From Styela clava (Eukaryota; Chordata; Ascidiacea; Stolidobranchia; Styelidae): a stretch of DNA of 64,000 nucleotides. Made by a program: the position numbers and the translations under genes. The stretch is taken from contig NC_135255.1 of assembly GCF_964204865.1 (NCBI RefSeq), forward strand, positions 15,219,135 to 15,283,134, in the 5' to 3' direction. Shown piece by piece: positions 12,601 to 22,252 of the stretch. Position 1 is the first letter of the stretch. Each line of letters starts with the position of its first letter. The notes beneath the pieces were generated by a model that worked only from the letters and a program-made list of their open reading frames with translations, ran no database searches and was not told the DNA's origin.

Positions 12601-13023
12601 TGCTAGAAAAGTAGAAGCTCCCGAAGTATGTGCACCAAAATGGCGCACACCCTGAACAGAGTATGTATAGTTGTATACCATGTCAGGGTTCAGGCTGTGC
12701 GCCATCTTGATGCACATACTTCGGGAGCGCCGAAAAGTGAACGAGAATCTGAGGATTTCTGTATAATAAATCTGAGGATTAACGAGCAATATCAGGAAGA
12801 TCAACTATTATGAATTTGCTTCGATTGTTATTAACATAAAACGTACCGAGTATATCAATTTTGATAATTTCATTGTCTTATAGTTCCTCCTCCCTCTTAC
12901 ATGGATGCGACTGAAGGGAACTTCGACGTTAAAGATGATAAATATACCAGAGGAGACACAACGTATACGCCCAAATATACCTTCTATGACTGGAACCAAA
13001 CAGCTTTTACTTATAATAAATAA
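6623..13023 (+). CDS. Alpha-arrestin (ARRDC2/3/4-like), copy 2, complete
   Basis: Eight coding exons: 6,623-6,740, 8,377-8,499, 8,855-8,944, 9,157-9,284, 10,659-10,801, 10,906-11,128, 11,776-12,016 and 12,884-13,023 (TAA). They join to 401 codons with all phases consistent and GT-AG borders throughout. Arrestin-N covers roughly residues 5-150 (start MPSLQDFNVTFDDNKSIFSP). CCLCC lies at about 165-169, in the same place as the Cys cluster of vertebrate ARRDC3. Arrestin-C runs about 170-310, and PPSY at 358-361 is a likely NEDD4-family WW-domain ligand. The tail contains YTPKYTFYDW. Exon lengths equal those of copy 1 except exons 2, 3 and 7, so the two are a tandem duplicate pair. The likely role is that of an endosomal or plasma-membrane ubiquitination adaptor (family knowledge). 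Introns hold MITEs, a Tc1-like element and a hAT-like element. Confidence 0.93.
6816..7052. repeat. Foldback MITE with perfect 8-bp TSD
   Basis: A 237-bp element with ends GGTACTCCCGTAGTATGTG and CACATACTACGGGAGTACC, the best-preserved termini in the window. It is flanked by CTGGTTTC on both sides (6,808-6,815 and 7,053-7,060) and lies in intron 1 of alpha-arrestin copy 2. Confidence 0.92.
7544..8261. mobile_element. Tc1/mariner-like non-autonomous element
   Basis: A 718-bp segment in intron 1 of copy 2. It starts TACCGTATTTCTCCGTGTAT and ends TATACGCGAAGCAATACGGTA, which are inverted repeats beginning CCGTATT and flanked by TA. A second, inner array of GTGCGTATTATAC motifs lies near both ends. 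No transposase is recognised; the 97-codon open frame at 7,607-7,900 is not similar to one. The TA target suggests the superfamily, but the assignment is tentative. Confidence 0.65.
9471..9580. repeat. Short palindromic MITE with perfect 8-bp TSD
   Basis: A 110-bp near-palindrome with ends GGACCTCCTGAAG and CTTCAGGAGGTCC, bracketed by ATTTATTG on each side (9,463-9,470 and 9,581-9,588). The arms contain CACCAAGATGGCGC. It lies in intron 4 of alpha-arrestin copy 2. Confidence 0.92.
9807..10465. mobile_element. hAT-like non-autonomous element (GCGGCCCGCGGGCC type)
   Basis: A 659-bp element with ends CAGGGGTGTGCAAAG and GTTGCAACACCCCTG. It has a perfect 8-bp TSD, ATTTAGAG (9,799-9,806 and 10,466-10,473). 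Just inside are GACCCGCGGGCCAAATGCGG and related GGCCCG stretches, as in Charlie-type hAT MITEs of other animals. No transposase is present. It lies in intron 4 of copy 2. Confidence 0.92.
11152..11383. repeat. Foldback MITE with 8-bp TSD
   Basis: A 232-bp member of the GGTACTCCCG family with ends GGTACTCCTG and CAGGAGTACA. It is flanked by CATTTATG (11,144-11,151 and 11,384-11,391) and lies in intron 6 of alpha-arrestin copy 2. Confidence 0.9.
12352..12564. repeat. MITE variant with a replaced 5' arm
   Basis: Element of about 213 bp in intron 7 of copy 2. The left end is GGCTCCTCAG followed by ATCAATATGGAGGTAAC; the right end is the usual TGGTACACATACTAAGGGAG. Flanks AACATTTC and GACATTTC match at 7 of 8 bases. 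Sisters of this variant are at 20,183 and 45,662. Confidence 0.75.
12614..12731. repeat. Short palindromic MITE, GGCGCTCCCG subfamily
   Basis: A 118-bp near-palindrome with ends GAAGCTCCCG and CGGGAGCGCC, flanked by GAAAAGTA and GAAAAGTG (7/8 match). It lies in intron 7 of alpha-arrestin copy 2, about 50 bp from the preceding MITE. Confidence 0.8.
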
Positions 13024-13686
13024 GTAATTAAAACTTGGTTTTATTCAATCAGTCAAACTAGCCTTAGCCTGAACTTAGCCTATTGTGTTGTTGTGAATGT
13101 TAGCGGTTTGATAATAATTTAGACGCTGGGCACTAATGATGTAATTATCTATGCTTTTTGCACAAAGCTCGTTAATCTGTTAAAGTAGGCTGTATTTATT
13201 TTTGATAAATTTTCTATAGTACATCACTTCGCGGTCAAATCGAAATGAATATTTCACGGCGAGCGTATTTTGCGTTCAAAAGTACGATCGACTCGACTGC
13301 TGTCTGCAAACATAAGCGACAATATATTATTCATCATTCGGTATATTATAATCAACCAGTGGCAGGTATTACATTGCAAGCTGTTCACATTTAACTACAT
13401 TCTACCCACAGTTACCTCATTTTTTGTGTTGTTTTCATTTTTTATACATATTATATACAAAAATATTACATGTTTTTAATAAGAAATATTATTCTATAAA
13501 TAACTAATAAATATATTAATACCAGCCATCGAGTACCGGGTTATGAGCAGGGCAAATCTCAGAAATTAATAAAATTTATGTCTGGCTTTATTACATATTT
13601 AGAAGTGGTGTTTCTAGGACGCTTATCGTTTGAATGCTGCCTGGGCGAAGGTATAATCGAAAGGTCAATAAATAACAATCTAGTAG
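13024..13686. other. 3' flank of alpha-arrestin copy 2
   Basis: AT-rich 3' UTR and intergenic DNA. No canonical AATAAA is obvious in the first 100 bp after the stop. A 69-codon open frame at 13,270-13,479 has nothing to support it. Confidence 0.45.
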
Positions 13687-13694
13687 GCTGCAAC

Positions 13695-13863
13695 CAGTAG
13701 TGGGATTCAGCCGGTTCGCACCGGTTCTATAGAATCGTCTTACGGAATTTTATGCGAATCAGCGAACCGGTTAGCATTACATGACTTTTTGTAACAGAAC
13801 CGCCTGGAAAATCGACATTTGTATGATGGAACCGGCTGACAAAAAATTTGATTCCCACCACTG
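13695..13863. repeat. hAT-like MITE (CAGTGGTGGGA type) with perfect TSD
   Basis: A 169-bp element with ends CAGTAGTGGGATTCAGCCGG and GATTCCCACCACTG and an 8-bp TSD GCTGCAAC on both sides (13,687-13,694 and 13,864-13,871). The interior carries repeated AACCGGTT-like motifs. Confidence 0.92.
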
Positions 13864-13871
13864 GCTGCAAC

Positions 13872-15278
13872 TTACATTCACAAATCGACTATTTATTGTA
13901 AAGATGAGTATATAATTTTCCCAATGTCCGTTTTGAGATCATTTCGTTTTAAAAAGATCACTTATTTTTTGTCCATCACGTTGTGCAAAGGGGCTTTCAA
14001 ATGAAATTTGTTTTTTTAATGCTGGATAATTCCTAGAATAGACTTTTGAAGTGATGCACCGACCGAGGAGGTCTCAGTACCTGGGATATATTAGACGTAA
14101 GTCGTAGACTTCGAAATGAAATCACTATATCTTCGATGCATGACGATAATAATATTGTATATGGTGAAATCGGCTACTAATAGGTAATATATGTGAAGTA
14201 ACAATGTTCACCTTATTTGGATAAATATACGTCGCAAAATTTGATTTTTGTTAATCGTAACCAAGGATTAAAGCGTATTATCCGATGAAAACTGAATGCT
14301 GATAATAAAACATATTTGACAATGCAACGTTAGCACGTATAAGGTTACAATTGAAAAGCAGACCATCAGAGCGATTATGTTTGGTCATCACTTCTAAACA
14401 TAATCTAATCGACTTTTCCTATCTATAAAAGAAGTTTATTCTTCCAACCAGTAAAAATCAATTGCAAACGAAAAACACAAACACGAAAATTTACTTTAGC
14501 AGAGTAGCTGCGGGAAACTGGAACAGATATTTTAATACAATTTTCAAATTTACATATCATTTACATATTACTAGGCTTGTCAATGGAAATGGGACATTGT
14601 TCCTCAAATTATGCTGAAGCTATTTTATCTAGTATGAATCCTATGTGAAACTCACTAGTCACTACTCATCCGAAACTCTATCAATGTTTTTTGAATACAA
14701 GAGAGCTACGTCCAAATATATGGACACGTCTGTTCGCAGTACAGTACGGTTTACCGTACCGTCAGATCACAGTCTACAAATATATTCACACCAAGCGAAG
14801 CAGTACAGTAGGACTTCCAACTTTCGCTAAGGCGGTACGGTAACGTCCCCGCAGAAAAGAAAACCAACATTATTGCAATACTGTACGGTACAGTACCGGT
14901 ACCGTAGTAAGACAGCGTAAGGAAAAAATCGTAGCAAAGTACCGTAAGGACTTCGTTACGAACCATCGACGTTCGATGGCACGTGATCAAAATGTAGGGG
15001 AGTGTCGGCTATGCGTTCGCAGAACGTTCGGCGACGTCATAGCAAACAAAAACAAATCTCACAGAGCTAACAGAAATATTTGAAATAAATAAAAGTAACA
15101 GCCTTCTTGAGAAAAAATTTCATCTTTAACCAGTAAAAATTTCGAAGCAATCGGTCCAGTAATGAAAGAGAAAAGCGGTTTTTTAGATTTCCCACTAGAT
15201 GTCCAAAAAGTGTCAAAGAACAACAACAACAAGACCAACATAATATTGAAACGATCGTTATGTCCACTACGTGTCCAA
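13872..15278. other. Intergenic DNA with a CGGTAC-rich inverted-repeat patch
   Basis: No gene is recognised. Between about 14,736 and 14,950 the motif ACGGTA/TACCGT recurs many times in both orientations (for example TACTGTACGGTACAGTACCG), and could be a decayed foldback element. Small open frames at 14,751-14,990 and 15,059-15,352 (minus) have no recognisable content. Confidence 0.45.
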
Positions 15279-15763
15279 TAACAGTTTTTTGCCTCAAATG
15301 CATTAGCATTGTTTGCAGTGTATGAGAATATTGAATGAATGACTAACATCAAATTTAATACTTTCTCTCCGCAAAAGAATCGGGTTTCACTAACTACTCA
15401 TCAAATCATATTCTTTGAAAATCGCATTTGAATATTGTAATTGATATTTAAGAATACCTTGTAAGATTTGCATAGTTATTTAGGTCGCTGGCGGAAGTAT
15501 GTATCATTTAAATATCCAAATGAGTAGAAAAATTTGCATTCATTTCGATTAATATAAGGCAATGTTGAGTGTTGGGAAAGGCACTCCCAAGATACAGTTT
15601 CTAGTAGAAATAACTATTAGAAATAGTTTTCTCGAATTTATTGAAATCTCCATGTGGGCCTTTTGATGTGAGTGATATATATATAGGTAGTGTAAGTAAG
15701 AAGAAATATTTCTTTTTATACAGTGTAAACTTGTAGATAAAAAAGTTTTAACAGTCGTTCAAA

Positions 15764-17071
15764 ATGAATCTGGTTGCAATCGCATGTTTGGTTGTAATAT
15801 TGGCCTCTTCAGGTGAGTAAATAAATCCTTTGGAATATTCAAATATTGATCCAAATTATAAAAAAGAATCGAAATTTTAAAATATCTTCACAAATTTTCT
15901 TGCCTGTCAGAAAATTCTAAAATACAAAAATTAAAGTATGTTTTTATATCCGATGTTTTTCTAATAGTATCAGCTAAATAAATACCTGAAATATTGTGCT
16001 TATTAGCACTGATCACCAAGTAGTTTTGCCCCCTCGTAAATTGCATTAGTTACAATTTCCATAAACAGGTAAACTTTCTTATGTCAATTAGGCCATGGAA
16101 TACGGTGTTACGTATGCACCAATTGCAACGAAGCCAAACAGCTAAATGGTACTCAGCTTCAAAATTGCCCGGATTCCCTACCAGCTTGCTACAAAGTGTT
16201 TGCAAACGGTAAGCTATTCACGAATATTCCAAATAAAATGGAAATAGTCAGCACAGTTAACATTTATTTAAAATATATAATTGTACACGAAGCCATTTTA
16301 AATATTTAAACAAAGTTTCTTATATGATCCATGATGTGCTTTTGATTTGGGCAATGATAACTTCAATTGCCCTAAATACCAGAACATATATATCTTGACA
16401 GTTATAGCTGAAGTAGACGACCAGTTGGGTCAATAAACCAAAACCATCTGGCATTATCACTAATTTAAAACATTTAAGGTGATGTGACGAGGTCGTGTAT
16501 TAGCGGCAATCTCGATGTTGGCTGTAAAACGGAAAATCAGATTGAAGCATGTGTGTGCAAAAAAGGTAAAATTGATTTGTGATATTTTAAGCAAATGAAT
16601 GCAAACGATATACAGAAGGTGGGAAATAGTTCTTCTTCTTCATAAATTTATGGTGAATTAAATACGTAGCTTCTTCGAGCACAACAATTTTTCGTTTTAC
16701 GAACGATAGCAAGATATTTTTTAAAACAAGAGAATAATGCTCAAATAAATAGACACGAAGTTCTAATGTCCACGTCAAAGATCCTAATTTCGGGTAAACA
16801 TACCTTATTTTAATGAAACTAGTCATTGACCACGTGTTGCCAAATTTACTCAGCGGGACATTAATTTGGTCCATGCTGGCACATTAAATGAAATAAAATA
16901 GATTTTTCGTGCGGTATCAGGCCGCATGGTGCTCAGAGAAAAAAATAAAAGTAATAGTCATCTGGCGATTTATTTATTCCAGATGAATGCAACGGGACTG
17001 GAACTGTCAAATCTACCGCCATATTTGGATTCGTCATCAGTTTCCTCGTCGCAAAGTTTAACATTATATAG
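15764..17071 (+). CDS. Ly6/uPAR-type GPI-anchored-like protein, copy A
   Basis: Four exons: 15,764-15,812, 16,092-16,208, 16,479-16,565 and 16,983-17,071 (TAG). All junctions are phase 1, giving 113 aa. Residues 1-17 form a hydrophobic signal peptide (MNLVAIACLVVILASSG). The mature part has ten cysteines (22, 25, 28, 42, 49, 62, 71, 80, 82, 87), starts CYVC and ends with the CN pair at 87-88 typical of Ly6/uPAR three-finger domains. NGT sequons lie at 35 and 88. Residues 96-110 are hydrophobic and end the protein, as in a GPI-attachment signal. It is probably an extracellular, membrane-anchored protein; ligand and role are unknown. It is near identical to copy B at 26,800. The family call rests on the cysteine pattern, not on a database match. 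Confidence 0.85.
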
Positions 17072-17658
17072 GGTGGTATAGAATGCAGAGTAAACGCCAA
17101 TTTTTGATTTCAAGCCTGGGTATTTGGACATTTGTTCGAATTTTAATATTACTTTATAAAATAATGAATAGAATAGAAAAATATATAAAAGTTTGGCAAA
17201 ACATGACTTCAGAATCTTCCCGTCAACTCAATGTTAAATATTGATAGTTCAATAAAACTTTTGACAACTTTTTGAAATTCCGAAACTTAAAATAGGTTAA
17301 TAACCAAAATAGCAGTTACAGCTTACAGATAAATCTCTTTTTTATAATCGATGTATAACCAAATCGATGTTTTCGTAAATTTTAGTGTGTTATATAAAAC
17401 TATTATTGTTATTTTTACTTCGTGCTGGAGTTATGTTCATAGGTGAGGAACAACCTATGATGGAGCTTTGACGAAACCATGGAAACGAAACCAGAAAAAA
17501 TGCTGTTTCGTAATGATATATAATATAAAAGTTGACAGTTTTCAGAATATTACTTGTTTTATTACTGTAGTTAATGTTAAAATTTCATTTCAGTTGATAT
17601 GATTGACTATAGTCCTTAATTGCATTGTACTCATGACGTCATATTTTATGATTAAAAA

Positions 17659-17664
17659 AATAAA
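17659..17664 (+). terminator. Candidate poly(A) signal, Ly6-like copy A
   Basis: AATAAA followed by CTGTTTCAATGTCGAGTTG and a T-rich stretch. The motif and its context are conserved in copy B at 29,052-29,057. An alternative AATAAA at 17,251 is not kept in copy B. Confidence 0.5.
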
Positions 17665-18201
17665 CTGTTTCAATGTCGAGTTGTTTTATTAATTTGGTAA
17701 CTGAAAATGAATAGACTGAGTGCGAATGAAACTAAAAGAAAAAATCGAGGGAATCTTACAGTCAGTACAACATCAGGTTACTCTAAAAATAAACCGAGAA
17801 AGACCCTTAAATAATTTTCCAACTAGGAAATCTATGTTATCTTTAGTTCGTACAATTACACGAGGATGTTAAGCAAGTGTCCTCAAGATACAAATAGGAA
17901 TACACAAATAGTCTAAACTTAGTTTTTCCAATTTACGACCATGATTTACGACAATTCCACGCAACGATGTGTCTGATGTTAAAATATATATATTCTTTAA
18001 TTATTCTAAGAGAAAGAATATACACGGCACTCAATTTATTTACGGCCAACCTAACCATTGGCTAGATTCTGGTAAACGCTGGTATATTCAGCCAAGAAGA
18101 AGAACGCAGTACACCCGACACAACAAACAAATAACTAGAACAGCATTTTCATACCCGAAGCGGGTATCAGTACAAGGCAATAAATATCTTCTTGGTTCCA
18201 T

Positions 18202-18405
18202 TACATGTGAACCCACGTACATTTGAACTCACGACAATTGCACCCTGCATATACTATTGCACCTATGGGAATTTGCACCTACGGATATTTGAACCCATAC
18301 TAACCATAACCCATGGATTTTAGCACCTCATATAGATTGTATCCGCGTATATACGGGTGAAAATGTATGGGTTCAAATGTACGTGGGTTCAAATGTGCTG
18401 TACCC
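18202..18405. repeat. Palindromic element with long perfect arms
   Basis: The arms GAACCCACGTACATTTGAAC and GTTCAAATGTACGTGGGTTC enclose about 140 bp with repeated TTGCACCTA / TTTGAACCCAT motifs. A degraded relative is at 32,027-32,188. No coding capacity. Confidence 0.75.
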
Positions 18406-18417
18406 ATCTTCTAGTAC

Positions 18418-19425
18418 AGGGGTCACCAACCTTTTCGAGGCCGAGCGCTATTTTCTAGGTACAGATTAGGTAAGCCGCGGGCTACCAATTCAATGTACAC
18501 TTCTAAAAAGTCGCGGCTGTGTGGCCATCGTTAGTGTGCTAAGCGTTAGGTTCGCAGATTAGAATCCCATGCGAGGATAGTTATGTGCGAGAGAATTGCT
18601 GGACCCCTTGCCGCCGTTGGGATGGCTTCCTTCGCCATCAAGTCCATGCTCACGAAAACAAATAACTAACTAATCCCAAACCCGATATGAAATGGTAACC
18701 GGACGAGAGGCCATATGGTTTAGCCATCTTATCGGCTATCTTCTCCCCCGGGATAAATATGTAAATCCCATCCTATTCTGAGTTTATGTCAAAAATGTTG
18801 ATTCACAAAGATAAGTTGAACGAAACAATGGTCTCGTAAAATAGAATTGCTGTGTGATTTGAATCGCTAGCTTTTTTGATTGTAATGCGCTGACCAGTGG
18901 ATAGTTAGCGCGGTGGATTGCGTGACAAGCCGTGAAATATCTTTTCGCTTTGCCGTCACTACAATCGCCCCACAAATGAGACACGCGCAGGCTGTTTTCA
19001 TGGTGGTAAATATATATCCACCATCCCCATTCATCGTGAAAATGGTGGGTTTTTCATCGTTTTTCTGCCATTTTTCTTTGGAATCAATAATTATATTATT
19101 GCTGCTCCACAAATCAACGGACAAGAAAAAGCGCGGGTTCGTGGTAAGTGATATCAGTGTGATGTCATAATTGGAAAAATATTAATTGACCCGTCACATT
19201 ACTGAGGTCAAATAAAAATCAGGTTGATGGCTACAATAAATAATGTAGTGCCATTCCCGATTCCCATATAAGTGTGAATTATACAAGAATAGCAAGACAA
19301 AATTTAATTGATGTAGCTCAATCATAAGCGCCGTTATTAAGCTTAGTTTGGAACAGACCTGCGGGCGACTCATATGGTCGTCACGGGCGACTTGGTGCCC
19401 GCGGGCAACGAGTTGGTGATCCCTG
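18418..19425. mobile_element. hAT-like non-autonomous element with perfect TSD, SINE inside
   Basis: About 1.0 kb with inverted ends (GTCACCAACC near the left, GTTGGTGATCCCTG at the right) and a perfect 8-bp TSD TTCTAGTA (18,410-18,417 and 19,426-19,433). The right part has GGCGACTTGGTGCCCGCGGG. It interrupts copy A of the segmental duplication. A SINE lies inside at 18,513-18,778. No transposase is seen. Confidence 0.88.
18513..18778 (+). repeat. tRNA-derived SINE nested in a hAT-like element
   Basis: Plus-strand SINE with a shortened tRNA-like head (GCTAAGCGTTAGG, then AGATTAGAATCCCATGCGAG) and the body CCATCAAGTCCATGC, GGTAACCGGACGAGAGGCC and CCCCCGGGATAAATATGTAA. Confidence 0.8.
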
Positions 19426-20182
19426 TTCTAGTATGACCATATCAAATAATAGAGACTCCTTCAGAGCGCGGCACGTCGTGGTTGTTGCGAGAAGGTAATT
19501 TGGAATACACGCAGCACTGATCTCAGCTCTGACCAAAGCTGTTCCGTCATTACACTCAGTAATCAGTAGTTTATTTTTTCACCATACCAAAAATACACAT
19601 TGTACATACAAAATGAAGTAAAAAAAACAAAGAATTCCATTTTAAGGGTGGAAGGAGACACGATAAACCAGGACTACTATATCGAGCAGCTACACCCGTG
19701 TGGTGTTAGTATTTATTTATAGTGTAATTATTAGATAAACAATGTACTCTTGATTACCCTAGTTCTGTCGTACTACACACTTTACTGTTTGCGTGTTATT
19801 CTATTGTTTACAGTGTTAAGTTGTGGTAGTGGTGTTCTTATGTTTAATAAAGCCTAGAATCAGTATCCTGTTATCTTTCATAACAACCCGATACCTATTA
19901 AAATAAATCCAAGATTAAATCATACCAGAGTAAAACGTCGAACACTAAATACTAGCATAAATCGCCTATGGCATATGAATATGTTAAAGAAACCGGATAT
20001 TTCCAGTATCAAAATGCGATGAAATTACTGAGGAAGAAAAGTTAATTATATTTGCGATGGCGACGTGTTCCTCAACAGGGTGCGACAATCACCAAGCACA
20101 TTTATGGTACGTAATACTGTCGATGTTAGGGGAATTTGCCCAAAACTCGACTCGAGTGGGGCGCATCGTGCTTAGCAATAGG

Positions 20183-20395
20183 GGCACTACAGAGGTATGT
20201 GTACCAATATGAAGGTAACTAATTTGTTCGCCTGCTCTAGATCAAGTTGTGTAAAGGGACGGAAGCCTATGGGCAGGGGGTATATTTACTTGGCTAACAC
20301 AGACAGTACTCGGACTCGTAATAAAATTAAAATAAGGAAAATCGGAAGAAAATTATGGCCTAACCCTAACCTGGTACACATACTACGGGAGTACC
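20183..20395. repeat. MITE variant with a replaced 5' arm
   Basis: Element of 213 bp. The left arm contains GTACCAATATGAAGGTAACT; the right end is TGGTACACATACTACGGGAG, then TACC. Flanks GCAATAGG and GCTTTAGG match at 6 of 8 bases. It belongs with 12,352 and 45,662. Chance open frames across it are not genes. Confidence 0.7.
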
Positions 20396-20407
20396 GCTTT
20401 AGGATGA

Positions 20408-20622
20408 TTCACGTAAGCGCTGCCCGCTGGTTAGTTACGGCTTCCCCCGCCATCAAGTCCATGCATCTGAAAAAAATAAAAATAAATAACTGGCTAACTA
20501 ATCCCATACCCGACAATGCGACATGGGCTGGTAATCGGACGAGAGGCCGTGGTTCGTCATATGATCAAGCCGTCTTATCTACTTTCCTCTCATCTGGGAT
20601 AAATATATATGTAAATCCTATT
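20408..20622 (+). repeat. tRNA-derived SINE, 5'-truncated
   Basis: Lacks the tRNA-like head. Shares CATCAAGTCCATGC, CTAACTAATCCCATACCCGA, GGACGAGAGGCCGTGGTTCG and the TATGTAAATCCTATTC tail with the other SINEs. Confidence 0.75.
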
Positions 20623-20810
20623 CATTCGTTTTGTATTGGAGAAAGAAAATGTAAGTGAAGTTCTCTGCAAAGTTACATAGTGGTTTGTTGATGCCCTTGT
20701 CACAGTCACTAATTTCAGAATTTGTTTTAAACGAAAAGTCTTGAAGTTGAGCGGTATTCCGGTATCGTGCCTGTTGTACATCTCTTCATTCAGTTATTTA
20801 CGTGTTACAG

Positions 20811-20881
20811 AGTTTGACGGCTTGATAATGGGGAAGCTAACGAAGTTTAAAATCGACTTAGTTGATGATAAGGATATATAT
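20811..20881 (+). pseudogene. Broken alpha-arrestin exon 1, left half
   Basis: After TTACAG (acceptor-like, ending 20,810) the sequence AGTTTGACGG is followed by ATGGGGAAGCTAACGAAGTT, matching exon 1 of alpha-arrestin copy 3 (35,575-35,709) closely. The match stops at GATAAGGATATATAT, where a minus-strand LTR element begins. The right half resumes at 26,003. The sequence upstream (TTTCAGAATTTGTTTTAAAC) also matches the 5' flank of copy 3, so this is a duplicated gene 5' end. Confidence 0.88.
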
Positions 20882-21270
20882 TATAGGGCAACAAAGATTC
20901 GACCCTATCTGCGTGTCCACACTCCCGTGTTATTGAACACACGTTAACAGAGTGTAACTCCGATCTTGACTCCTTCAGAGGTCAAAAAGCACACAATGTA
21001 TTGAATGCCAATTGTTATATTGTAAAGTTGCACAATCGAATTGATCCAAATAACGAATTACACTTGAAACCTTAAAGCAAGTATATGTGATGAAACCAAA
21101 TTTCTAACTAACAAAGAACGGCAAAGACAAGCTACACTGAGCGAGAAAAATATATCATAAAGGAAATGAATTGGGACAACGACCTTGTTTCAGGCAAATA
21201 GCATGCACTACTAACAGTAAGTGGTAAAAATATTAAAATACACAGTAACTATCCTTATGTACTTGCTGCA
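20882..21270 (-). repeat. LTR (3' LTR in element orientation)
   Basis: Begins TATAGGGCAACAAAG and ends GTACTTGCTGCA on the plus strand. Nearly identical to 25,614-26,002. Next to it, on the inner side, is CAATTCCCCCCG, a polypurine tract on the minus strand. Confidence 0.88.
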
Positions 21271-21796
21271 CAATTCCCCCCGACAATGAAAAAAATTAGT
21301 TTGCTTATTTTTAAATTTTGTAAGACTAGCTAATAACGATTTCTGATTGAATAATATGTCGTAAAATTTGCCATGTATTGGTGTATTTAATTCTGCATCA
21401 AAGTCGCTGATGACCAACTAATGCAACGACACAGGAAAACCAATTTGATTGAGATACCTCCGGTTGAAGGATCTTTTGCGGTGAAATCTACAGATTTTCA
21501 CGAAATCTTCGATAACACCCAGAACTAAGCCATTGCGTTTGGACAATCGACTTCTTTCTGTTTTGTAAAATAATGAGCGTAATAGTTGATTTGAAGAATA
21601 TTGTTGACGTTAAGATTTCGTTCGTTGAAAACATTCCTCTAAGCTTTGAAAACCTGTCCAACTCTCGGATTTTTCAATCTGGGAAGATTGTCCGATGAAT
21701 TGAGATGTAACAAGAGTGTGGTAGCGTTGAATTTCGGAGAGTCGACGGCCGTGCAAACTTTCGTATCATAAACGTTCCAGACAAATGTAAACGCAC

Positions 21797-22035
21797 TGTT
21801 GTATATTATATGATGTAATACCGCTAGGTGACGCTATTGACCCAGACTGATTTGACCTTGTATATCCGAGGCTGTCATTCATTTTCTATCTGTGCACGTG
21901 TTAAGTGCTGACTTGCTGTTTAGTCTGTTACTGCTATGGTGTCTTAATGTTGAAGTGCTCGACTCTTATAATAAAGTAGTGTTGTAATGGAAACTTGTGC
22001 TTGTTTATAAAGATCTAAAGGCAGAATACACTACA
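21797..22035 (+). repeat. 5' LTR of the Gypsy element
   Basis: 239 bp, TGTTGTATAT...ACACTACA. Contains TTATAATAAAGTAG, which may supply the poly(A) signal. It has a 19-bp stretch that LTR2 lacks. Confidence 0.92.
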
Positions 22036-22056
22036 ATTTGGCGATGAGGATGGGAT
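22036..22056 (+). promoter_or_regulatory. Primer-binding site of the Gypsy element
   Basis: ATTTGGCGATGAGGATGGG directly follows the 5' LTR. TGGCGAnGAGGAT is a common minus-strand priming site layout in Ty3/Gypsy elements. The matching tRNA was not determined. Confidence 0.7.
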
Positions 22057-22252
22057 TGGTCTGCTGCCGTATAGCGTTAACTGTTACAATGGGATCGGTC
22101 TGCTGCATGCCGGTGTCACAGTAAGTGTTTCAAGTCAACGTTATTACAAGTACCTGAAAAGAAGAGTCTGAAATATAGGCAGATGAAATTGTCTTTATAG
22201 ACTGAAATTTATGAGCCTGAAATTCCATAGCTGAAAAATTACTATACCTGAA

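Larger units (their letters stand above)
15279..18200 (+). repeat. Segmental duplication, copy A (contains Ly6-like gene A)
   Basis: This stretch aligns by eye with 26,281-29,510 over the 5' flank, all four exons, all introns and the 3' flank, with scattered substitutions and small indels. Similarity resumes near 19,440 (CGGCACGTCGTGGTTGTTG) and 29,545 (CGGCACATCGTGGTTGTTG). The duplicated unit is therefore longer and was later interrupted in copy A by a palindromic element and a hAT-like element. Limits are approximate. Confidence 0.85.

Noticed and set aside
20197-20658. 153-aa open frame
   Set aside because: It reads through a MITE and a SINE fragment, so it is composed of repeats.
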